Shown: positions 8,255 to 16,100 of the stretch, piece by piece
Layout of the letters: every line of letters starts with the position of its first letter
How positions within the stretch are numbered: position 1 is the stretch's first letter
NCBI GenBank assembly: GCA_964545715.1
Contig: CAZJHX010000102.1
Location: 1 to 37,997 of the forward strand
DNA: 37,997 nucleotides
Direction: 5' to 3'
Source of the DNA: CAZJHX01 sp964545715
GTDB lineage: Bacteria > Myxococcota_A > UBA9042 > GCA-2863065
Notes under the pieces: generated by a model
What the model was told of the DNA's origin: nothing
The model's database searches: none
What the model saw: the letters and a program-made list of their open reading frames with translations, nothing else
Made by a program: the position numbers and the translations under genes

Positions 8255-9765
8255 TGCACGAGCACCACTACGCGTATCGCGATGACGGCGCGATGTTTGA
8301 GGTCGACGCGGACTACGTCGTGATCGGCAGCGGCGCGGGCGGCGCGACGGCGGCGGTCTCCCTGGCGCGAGGCGGCGCCAGCGTGGTGATCGTGGAGGCC
8401 GGACCGTGGCGTGATCCCGACGACTATCCCGAGTCCATGTACGGCGCGCTGCGCGACATGATGGACAACTGGGGCACCCTGCTCACCCGAGGCCGCGCCT
8501 TCTGGCCCATCGTGCAGGCGCGACTGGTCGGCGGCACCACGGTCATCAACTCCTCGATCGTGGTGCGCACACCGGGCGACATCTTCAAGCAGTGGCAGGA
8601 CGAGCACGGCGTGGGCGGCGACCCGATGGCCGAGGCGGTCTGGCGCTACCAGGACGAGATAGAAAACGAGCTGCAGGTGGAGCCGGTGCCCCCGCAGTCG
8701 GCCGGTCGGCACAACGAGCTGGCGGCGGCGGCGGCCACGGCCCTGGGCATGGAAGGCCACGTCATCGACCGCAACGTGAAGGACTGCCTTGGCAAAGGCC
8801 AATGTCTGCAGGGCTGCAAGGCGCACAAGAAGCAGTCGACCAACTTGAATTATGTGCCCGAGACGCTGGAGCGCGGCGGCCGCGTGCTGTCCTGCGCGCC
8901 GGTGGACCGCATCGTGCTGGAGGGCAACCGCGCCATCGGCGTGCGCGGTCGCTTTGTGCACCCGTTGACGCGGCGCAAGGGCTGTCCGTTTTTTGTGCGC
9001 GCCAACAAGGCGGTGGTGGTCGCGGCCTCGTGCACGCACGGTCCCGCGTTGCTCATGAAGTCGGGCGTGAAGGGCCCGGCCATGGGCAAGTACTTCCGCG
9101 CGCATCCGGGCACGGGCGTGTTCGGCAGCTACGACGACCCGGTCAACATGAACCAGGGCGCGACGCAGGGCTGGGCCAGCATCCAGCACCGCATCGAGCC
9201 GGGCTTCAAGATCGAGACGCTGAGCCTGCCCCCCGAGTTGGTGGCCAGTCGCCTGTCCGGTGGTGGCGTCAAGCTGATGGAGCGGCTGGAGGAGTTTGCG
9301 CACATCACCCTGTGGGTCGCCGCGGTGCGCGCAGAGACGGTGGGCTCAGTGGCGCCGGGGATGTTCGGGCCCGTCGTCAAATACAACCAGTCCGTCGACG
9401 ACATGAAGCGCCTGCGCGCGGGCCTGCACACGGTGGCCAAGATGCACTTTGCGGTGGGCGCGCGCCACGTGATCACGGGCATCTTCGGCATGCCGTACAG
9501 CATCGGCCCCGACCAGGTCGACCTGCTCCTGGACGCCCCGCTCGATCCGCGCAACTACATCGGCATTCTCTCGCACCTGTTTGGCGGCGCCGTCATGGGT
9601 GCCGATCCCAAGACCTCGGTGTGCGATGAAAAGGGCCGCGTGCACGGCTACGAGGGCCTGGTGATCGGGGACGCATCCCAGATTCCGACCAACCTGGGCG
9701 TGAACCCCCAACACACGATTATGGCCTTAGCAAGATTAAGGGCAGATCAGCTCCTGGGAGCATGA
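8254..9765 (+). CDS. GMC-family FAD-dependent alcohol oxidase/dehydrogenase (long-chain alcohol or sterol type)
   Basis: The protein has 503 residues from GTG 8254; ATG 8293 is an alternative that still includes the FAD site. FAD-binding GSGAGG is at residues 25-30 and the acidic end of the Rossmann fold is VIVEAGPW. LVGGTTVINSS follows, then a Cys cluster DCLGKGQCLQGCKAHKKQST of the kind seen in long-chain alcohol oxidases, then the substrate-side motif CTHGPALLMKSG. The C-terminal GMC signature is GDASQIPTNLGVNPQHTIM, with the His/Asn active-site region. The family oxidises a primary or secondary alcohol with FAD. Length and Cys motif favour fatty alcohol or sterol substrates over sugars, which is inference. 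The last codons lie inside a large inverted repeat that also supplies the stop, so the native C-terminus may have been altered there. Confidence 0.88.
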   Translation: MHEHHYAYRDDGAMFEVDADYVVIGSGAGGATAAVSLARGGASVVIVEAGPWRDPDDYPESMYGALRDMMDNWGTLLTRGRAFWPIVQARLVGGTTVINSSIVVRTPGDIFKQWQDEHGVGGDPMAEAVWRYQDEIENELQVEPVPPQSAGRHNELAAAAATALGMEGHVIDRNVKDCLGKGQCLQGCKAHKKQSTNLNYVPETLERGGRVLSCAPVDRIVLEGNRAIGVRGRFVHPLTRRKGCPFFVRANKAVVVAASCTHGPALLMKSGVKGPAMGKYFRAHPGTGVFGSYDDPVNMNQGATQGWASIQHRIEPGFKIETLSLPPELVASRLSGGGVKLMERLEEFAHITLWVAAVRAETVGSVAPGMFGPVVKYNQSVDDMKRLRAGLHTVAKMHFAVGARHVITGIFGMPYSIGPDQVDLLLDAPLDPRNYIGILSHLFGGAVMGADPKTSVCDEKGRVHGYEGLVIGDASQIPTNLGVNPQHTIMALARLRADQLLGA

Positions 9766-9926
9766 TTCGCTCTTTCGTGGGGGCCGGCATCCCCAGGCCG
9801 GACCGCCAGCCACCGGAAGTTCGCTGCGCCCTCCTAGACGGGCCACCGGCCCGCCTTCGTCGGCTTCCGGCGGCTGACGGCCCGGCCTGGCGCGCCGACC
9901 TCGCACGAAAGAGCGAATCATGCTCC
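9757..9926. repeat. 170-bp near-perfect palindrome, possible MITE-like or REP-like element
   Basis: The outer 23 bases (9757-9779 and 9904-9926) are exact reverse complements. The arms extend to about 9819 and 9864, with 51 of 63 positions matching without gaps, leaving a 44-base loop region that is partly self-complementary. The left arm contains the last codons and the stop of the GMC gene. An 8-bp direct repeat GCTCCTGG occurs at 9750-9757 and 9922-9929 and could be a target duplication, though it overlaps the arms. Both strands can be read as similar short peptides because of the symmetry; I do not call a gene there. No U-run follows, so this is not a standard terminator. 9927-10028 holds nothing further except a short CAAACCTGTTTG palindrome (9996-10007). 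Confidence 0.75.
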
Positions 9927-10028
9927 TGGTGGAATAGACGCCGAAATCTGGGGTTGGTACATTGCGACCCCGGCGGGTGCCGGGTCAGTTCTAACAAACC
10001 TGTTTGAAGTTGTTGTTCTAGGGAGCGT

Positions 10029-10957
10029 ATGGCCGAGTTTCTCACGGCGATCGTCGCCTTCCCGACCGTCGTGTTCACCACGCTGTTGGGCTTTGTGATC
10101 GTCTACTGGTGCTTCGTATTGATCGGCGCTGTGGACGCGAAAGACTTTGGCGGCAAGGACATCGATCTTGGCGGCAAGGACATCGATCTTGGCGGCAAGG
10201 ANNNNNNNNNNNNNNNNNNNNNNNNNNNNNNNNNNNNNNNNNNNNNNNNNNNNNNNNNNNNNNNNNNNNNNNNNNNNNNNNNNNNNNNNNNNNNNNNNNN
10301 NTTGGCGGCAAGGACATCGATCTTGGCGGCAAGGACATCGATCTTGGCGGCAAGGATATCGATCTCGGTGGCAAGGACATCGATCTCGGTGGCAAGGACA
10401 TCGACCTCGGTGGCAAAGACCTCCAGCTGGACGGCGGCGACCTGGACGCGGATGCAGACGCGGACGGTGACGGCGAAAGCGAAGGGCAGGGCGGCTTTGT
10501 CGGGCTGCTGCAGACGCTGGGCCTGACCGGGGTGCCGATCACGGTGACCTTCAGCCTGCTGTTTTTGTACGCGTGGATAGTGTCCATCGCGCTGGCCGGC
10601 CCGGTTCTGGGCGCCGTCAGTCCGGGGACCATCGCGCTGCTTGTCGGCATCGCCGTCGGCTTCTTCGCCTTCGGCCTGGCCATCCCGATGGCGGCGTTCT
10701 CGATCAGGCCCCTGCGGCCGCTGTTTACCATCGCCCCGGCGCTGTCAAACCGGGCCCTCGTCGGGCGAATCGTCACCGTTCAGACCACACGGGTCGACGC
10801 CGGCTTCGGGCAGGCCGAGGTCGACGGCGGCGACGGTCTGGGACTGCTCGTCGAGGTGCGCTGCGCGAAAGACAACAAGCTCTCGCGCGGCGTCAAAGCG
10901 GTCATTTTTGATTACGACGCGGACGGCGAACATTTTCTCGTCGTCCCCCATGAGTGA
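10029..10957 (+). CDS. YqiJ/NfeD-like OB-fold membrane protein with GGKDIDL tandem repeats, interrupted by an assembly gap
   Basis: ATG 10029 follows AGGGAG. Residues about 5-33 form a membrane segment, then comes DAKDFGG and a tandem GGKDIDL repeat that runs into the 100-N gap and continues after it. Next are an acidic stretch (DADADADGDGESEG), two more membrane segments and a C-terminal small beta domain with the look of an OB-fold (VGRIVTVQTT to YDADGEHFLVVPHE). Membrane segments plus a C-terminal OB domain just before a flotillin gene is the arrangement of YqiJ-YqiK of E. coli and YuaF-FloT of Bacillus. The two sides of the gap are in different frames as written. Closing the repeat needs a gap of 8 + 21n bases, so the frameshift is an artefact. 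The flotillin gene starts 22 bases later. Confidence 0.8.
10149..10429 (+). repeat. 21-bp coding tandem repeat (GGKDIDL) in the YqiJ-like gene
   Basis: Before the gap there are two complete units (10149-10169, 10170-10190) and part of a third. After it there are five complete units from 10304 to 10408 and a degenerate last unit (GGKDLQL, to 10429). Units next to the gap are identical in DNA. The distal ones differ only at synonymous positions (GGC/GGT, GAC/GAT, CTT/CTC), so the peptide is conserved while the DNA drifts. This suggests selection on the peptide and a DNA array able to expand or contract. Confidence 0.9.
10202..10301. other. Assembly gap of 100 N
   Basis: Exactly 100 N bases replace sequence inside the 21-bp tandem repeat. 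The round number is the usual placeholder for unknown length, and short-read collapse of identical repeats explains it. The left side ends after GA of an Asp codon and the right side resumes at TT of a Leu codon. The true missing length should therefore be 8 bases plus a multiple of 21. Confidence 0.98.
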
Positions 10958-10979
10958 ATCGGTAGGGAAGGAGGATTAA

Positions 10980-13148
10980 ATGGGATTTGCATTCGGCATC
11001 ATCGGCACGACGATCATTGCGCTGCTGCTTACCGGCTTCGGTGTCATCGCGTTTTTCGCGAAGTATTACCGCCGTGTAGAGCAGGGCAAGGCGCTAATCG
11101 TCAACAAGAAGGGCGGCGCGTCCGTCACCTTCACGACCGCCTTTGTGCTCCCACTTTTCCACCGCGCTGAGCTGATGGACATCTCGGTCAAGACGATCGA
11201 GCTGGACCGCTCCGGCAAGGACGGGCTGATCTGCCAGGACAACATCCGCGCCGACATCAAGGTGGCCTTCTTTGTCCGGGTCAACAAGACGCGCGACGAC
11301 GTGCTGAAAGTCGCCGGCCACATCGGCTGCCATCGCGCCAGTGAGCAGGCCACGCTTGAGAACCTGTTTATCGCCAAGTTCTCCGAGGCGCTCAAAACAG
11401 TCGGTAAGCAGATGGACTTCGAGGATCTCTACACCAAGCGTGAGGTCTTCAAAGAGCAGATGGTGCTGGCCATCGGGCGCGACCTCAATGGGTACGTGCT
11501 CGAGGACGCCGCCATCGACTATCTGGAGCAGACGGCGCTGGACTCGCTGGATGACACACACATCCTGGACGCCCAGGGCATCCGCAAGATCACCGAGCTG
11601 ACCGCGGTTCAGCACGTCAAGACCAACGAGTTCAAGCGCGACGAGCAGAAGGCGATCAAGAAGAAGGACGTCGAGACCGCCGAGGCCGTGCTGGAGCTGG
11701 ACAAGCAGCAGGCTGACGCCGTTGCCAAGCAGAAGCGCGAGATCGCGACCATCCAAGCCCGCCAGGCCGCCGAGGTGGCCAAGGTGCAGGCCGAGGAGAA
11801 GCTGAAGGCCGAGAACGCCCGCATCAAGAGCGAGGAGGAGATTCAGGTCAACGAGCAGAACAAGGCGCGCCAGATTCAGGTCGCCGAGAAGAACCGCGAG
11901 CGCGTGGTCGGCATCGAGACCGAGCGCGTGGCAAAGGACCGGCAGCTGGAGGCCATCGCCCGCGAGAAGGCGACCGAGCTGGAGACCATCGCCAAGATCA
12001 AGGCCGTCGAGATCGAGAAGAAAGAGATCGCCGACGTCATCCGCCAGCGCCTGGAAGTCGAGAAGGGCCAGGCGGAAGAGGAAGAGGCCATCAAGAGCGT
12101 GCGCGTCGTCCAGGAGGCGACGCGCGGCAAAGAGGCCACCATCATCGCGGCCGAGGCGGCTGCCCAGGAGGCGCTGGTCAAAGAGGTCAAGGCGGCCGAG
12201 GCGGCGGACTCCGCGGCCAAGCACACCGCGCGGGAGCGGATTCAGCTGGCGGAGGCCGAGCTGGCTGCCGCGGACAAGACGGCGCAGGCCAAAATCCGGA
12301 TCGCCGAGGCCGTGCAGGCCGAGCAGGCGGCGTCCGGGCTGGCGGCGGCCAAGGTCAAGCTGGCCGACGCCAACGCGCACGAGAAGCACGGCCTGGCTGA
12401 GGCCAAGGTGACGTTTGAGAAGATGAAGGCCGAGGCGGCCGGCAAGACGGCCAACGCCGAGGCGGTCGAGAAGCTCGGTCTGGCCGAGGCGACCGTCACG
12501 TTGGAGAAGATGAAGGCCGAGGCGACGGGTACCGAGGCCAGCGCCGAGGCGACCGAGAAGATGGGCCTGGCCGAGGCCAACGTCATCGCGCAGAAGGGCT
12601 CCGCCAGCGCGGTCGGCATCGACGCAAAGATGAAGGCGGAGGCCGCCGGTCTCGCCGAGAAGGCCAAGTCGATGAAGGCCCTGGACGAGGCGGGACGCGG
12701 ACACGAGGAGTTCCGTCTGAACCTCGACAAGGAGAAGACCGTCGAGCTGGAGGAGATCCGCGTACAGCGCGACATCGCCGAGGCTCAGGCGCGGGTGATG
12801 GCGGAGGCGTTCAAGAGCGCCGATATCGACATCATCGGCGGCGACGGGCAGTTCTTCGACAAGCTGATGAATGCGGCCACGCTGGGCAAGTCCGCGGACC
12901 AGTTCATGGGCAACAGCGAGACGGCCAGCGCGGTGCTCAAGGAGTACATCGACGGCGAGCGCAGCCTGCCGGCCGACCTGCAGAGCGTGCTGTCGCGGCC
13001 GCGGCTGTCGTCGGGTGACGTGCAGAATCTGACGCTGTCCGCCTTCCTGGGGCGCCTGGCGCTCGACGCCGAGGGCGAGGACAAGAGCAAGCTCGACAAG
13101 CTGGTCGAGGCCGCCAAGCAGATGGGTCTCGACAAGAAGATCGTCTAA
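10980..13148 (+). CDS. Flotillin (YqiK-like SPFH/band 7 protein) with extended coiled coil
   Basis: The protein has 722 residues; AAGGAGG lies 5 bases before ATG 10980. A membrane segment at about residues 4-27 is followed by YYRRVEQGKALIVNKKGG and an SPFH (band 7) domain to about residue 210. Then comes a very long Ala/Glu/Lys-rich coiled coil (about 215-600) with repeated KMKAEAAG- and EKMGLAEA-type segments. The C-terminal flotillin region is DIDIIGGDGQFFDKLMNAA and on. Flotillins assemble into membrane microdomain scaffolds or cages. E. coli YqiK has about 550 residues, so the coiled coil here is longer. The gene sits between the YqiJ-like gene and the DUF3686 ATPase gene, whose start follows the flotillin stop without a gap, pointing to one operon and probably one complex. 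Confidence 0.92.
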   Translation: MGFAFGIIGTTIIALLLTGFGVIAFFAKYYRRVEQGKALIVNKKGGASVTFTTAFVLPLFHRAELMDISVKTIELDRSGKDGLICQDNIRADIKVAFFVRVNKTRDDVLKVAGHIGCHRASEQATLENLFIAKFSEALKTVGKQMDFEDLYTKREVFKEQMVLAIGRDLNGYVLEDAAIDYLEQTALDSLDDTHILDAQGIRKITELTAVQHVKTNEFKRDEQKAIKKKDVETAEAVLELDKQQADAVAKQKREIATIQARQAAEVAKVQAEEKLKAENARIKSEEEIQVNEQNKARQIQVAEKNRERVVGIETERVAKDRQLEAIAREKATELETIAKIKAVEIEKKEIADVIRQRLEVEKGQAEEEEAIKSVRVVQEATRGKEATIIAAEAAAQEALVKEVKAAEAADSAAKHTARERIQLAEAELAAADKTAQAKIRIAEAVQAEQAASGLAAAKVKLADANAHEKHGLAEAKVTFEKMKAEAAGKTANAEAVEKLGLAEATVTLEKMKAEATGTEASAEATEKMGLAEANVIAQKGSASAVGIDAKMKAEAAGLAEKAKSMKALDEAGRGHEEFRLNLDKEKTVELEEIRVQRDIAEAQARVMAEAFKSADIDIIGGDGQFFDKLMNAATLGKSADQFMGNSETASAVLKEYIDGERSLPADLQSVLSRPRLSSGDVQNLTLSAFLGRLALDAEGEDKSKLDKLVEAAKQMGLDKKIV

Positions 13149-16100
13149 TTGAGCTCTGATCCCCAGGCAGGCCCCGAGTCCGCTGCACAGAGCGGGATCG
13201 AACAGGGCACGTACGAGCTGATCCGTGCCCGGCTGGTCGGGCACGGAAAGACGCTGGCGGACCGCGCCAACAAGCTCAACGCCGAGCGGCTGGAGCTTTT
13301 TGGCGGCCAGGATCTGGTCGTTGTCGGCAACGAGCGCGTGCGCACGGAGAACAACTGTGAGCCACGGGACGTGGTCTCGGTCGGCGACATGCTGCTGTTT
13401 GGCTACAACGTGTTCATCGGGCTCAAGACCGAGACGGTGGTGGGCGACGTCTTCACGCTGCAGCGGTTTGCGCCCAAGGGCGAGGGCTTCGAGTTCACCG
13501 AGGTCCCGGCGGACGATCCCAGAAACTTCCTGAACGACTCGCGCTTCCTGGCCGACTTTGCCGAGCTGTACCAGTACTACAAAAACGCCCGACTGCGGAC
13601 GCTTCGGCAGGTGGCCGGGTGGATCCTGGCGGTCTTCCAGGTCGGCGACACCCTGGCCGACGCCAAGGTGCTGCGCTGGTCCGTGGATGTGGAGGGCGGC
13701 GTCACCTATGTCGACAACCGCGGCGATCGCGAGAACGTCTATCCGCCCAGCCACGACTTCGAGTGGACGCTGACCACGCGCGAGGACCACGTACGCGGCG
13801 ACTACCCGCACGTGTCGATCCTGGACGAGGTCTTTGTGGAGACCGTGGGCGGCGACCTGACGATCAAGGTGGAGGATAACTCCGCGACCGGCGCGGGCAT
13901 CTACAGCGAGCCCGTCGAGGACAAGGATCAGGCGCTGGACGACGCGGCGATCGAGTACGCCAAGCTCGGCTCACTGATTCTGCTGCGGGTGTTGCCGTAC
14001 CGTGAGGAGGTGCGCCGGCATCTCGTCTTCAACACGCTGACCTCCAAGGTCGCGCGTGTCGACAACATCGGCCAGGCCTGCGTGCAGCTGCCGGAGGACC
14101 ACGGGATCATCTTCCCGGGCGGCTACTATCTGCAGCGCGGCGAGACCAAGACGTTCGACGGCGACGTCACGGACATGCTGTTTGAGCAGGTGATCCGGTC
14201 GCCCAACGGCGAGGATGTGCTCTACATCTTCCACCGCCATCACGACGGCTTGAGCGTGCTGCTGCCGTACAACATGATCCGCAAAGAGGTGCAGAACCCT
14301 ATCGCGTGCCACGGCTTCTGCATCTTTGAAGACGGCAAGATGATCGTCTTCAAGGACGGTTCGGGCGGCGCCCCGACGCGGGTGCACGCGATGCAGGTGT
14401 GGCAGACGCCGTATGTGAGCGACACGTTTGCGGCGTCGCGGCCGACCGGCGACACGTTTTTGGAGAAGATCGGCAACGCGGATCTGGTGCGCGGGATCTC
14501 GGATGCGCTGAGCCTGCGACGGATGATCGACGACCAGTCGCCGTCGATGGCCATCTACGAGGAGCTGATCGGCGCTACGGTGCGCGCGATCGACGCCTAC
14601 CACTGGCTGGGCAACGCCGCGGTCGGGGACCTGCTGGCGCCGCTGAAAGAGGTGCGGCAGACCGCTGAGCTGATCATCGATGAGTTCGAGAAGGTCGAGA
14701 CCCTGCGCCGCCAGGCGAACACCGCTGTTGCGGCGATCGAAGAGGAGCTCAAGGCGCTGTTTGCGCAGGTGCGACCGGACTACTGGAAGCGCATCGACGA
14801 CTTCGTCAACGCCCTGGCTGAGCTGCGGAAGGCGCGCGGGCGCCTGATCACGACGCGCGACATGCGGTACGTGGACACAGCGCGGCTGACGCAGCTGGAA
14901 GAAGAGGTCGTCGCTAAGTTCGATCGGGTCAGCGAGAAGTCGGTCGACTTCCTGTTGGACGAGAAGGCGCTGCAGCCGTACCACGAGAAGATCGCGGCGT
15001 TGGAAGCCGGCATCGAGACGGTGGCCAAGGTCTCGGATATGGCAGCCCTGACCGAGGAGCTGGACGGCATCGGCAACGGGCTGGACCTGCTGACCGAAGT
15101 GGTCGGCGGGCTGCAGATCGACGACGCGACGGTGCGTACGCGGATCCTGGAGGGGATCAGCGAGGTCATGGGCTCGCTGAACCGCACCCGCGCGTTGATG
15201 CTCTCTCGGCGCAAAGAGCTCATGAACAAAGAGGGCGTGGCCGAGTTCGGCGCCCAGTTCACGCTGTTCTCGCAGAGCGTGCAGAGCGCGCTGGCCCTGG
15301 CCGATACCCCCGAGAAGTGCGACGAGCAGCTGTCGCGGCTGCTGCTGTCGTTGGAGGATCTGGAGGCGCGCTTCAGCGAGTTTGACCAGTTCCTGGAGCA
15401 GCTGGGGACAAAGCGCGAAGAGGTCTACGAGGCCTTTGGGTCCAAAAAGCAGATGCTGTCGGACCAGCGCCAGCGGCGCGCGCAGAACATGATGCGGGCC
15501 TCCGAGCGGATCCTGACGGGCATCGCGCGGCGAGCGGCGACCTTCCAGCAGGCGGACGACATGAACGCCTACTTTGCCAGCGACGCCATGGTCATGAAGG
15601 TGCGCGACCTGGCCGAGAAGCTGCGGGCGCTGGGCGACAGCGTCAAAGCCGACGAGGTGGAGTCGCGGCTCAAGTCCGCCCGCGAGGACGCGGCGCGCGG
15701 GCTGCGCGACAAGCAGGACATCTTTGAAGAGGGCGCCTCGGTCATCAAGCTGGGCAAGCACCGCTTCAGCGTGAACACCCAGCCGCTGGAGCTGAGCATC
15801 GTGCCGCGTGACAGCGGGATGGCGATCCATCTGACGGGGACCGGCTTCTACGACGAGATCCGCGACGAGGAGTTCGCCGCTACCAGCGACTACTGGAACC
15901 AGGAGTTGGTGTCGGAGACGCCCGAGGTCTGCCGCGCCGAGTACCTGGCGGCGATTCTGCTGGACAAGTGGGAGGCCGGGCAGCTGGATCTGCAGGACGG
16001 CGAGCTGTTGGAGGCCGTGAGGGCAGAGGCGGCCGAGCGCTACGACGAGGGCTACGAGCGCGGCGTGCACGACGTCGACGCGGCGGCTATTCTGGAGCAG

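Noticed and set aside
9762..10007. Short MIRSFV... open frames on both strands at the palindrome
   Set aside because: Both arise from the symmetry of the inverted repeat; no ribosome site and no other support.
9996..10007. CAAACCTGTTTG palindrome before the YqiJ-like gene
   Set aside because: Only 5-bp arms and no promoter element aligned with it; such a site is expected by chance.
10149..10429. Tandem repeats considered as a CRISPR array
   Set aside because: Units are head-to-tail without spacers, in frame, and differ only at synonymous positions; they are coding repeats.
10029..10957. Apparent frameshift in the YqiJ-like gene
   Set aside because: It results from the arbitrary 100-N gap length; repeat arithmetic restores one frame.
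11094..13811. 905-codon minus-strand open frame opposite the flotillin gene
   Set aside because: Leu/Gly/Asp-rich low-complexity translation caused by the Ala/Glu/Lys coiled-coil codons on the other strand; it has no start context or domain.
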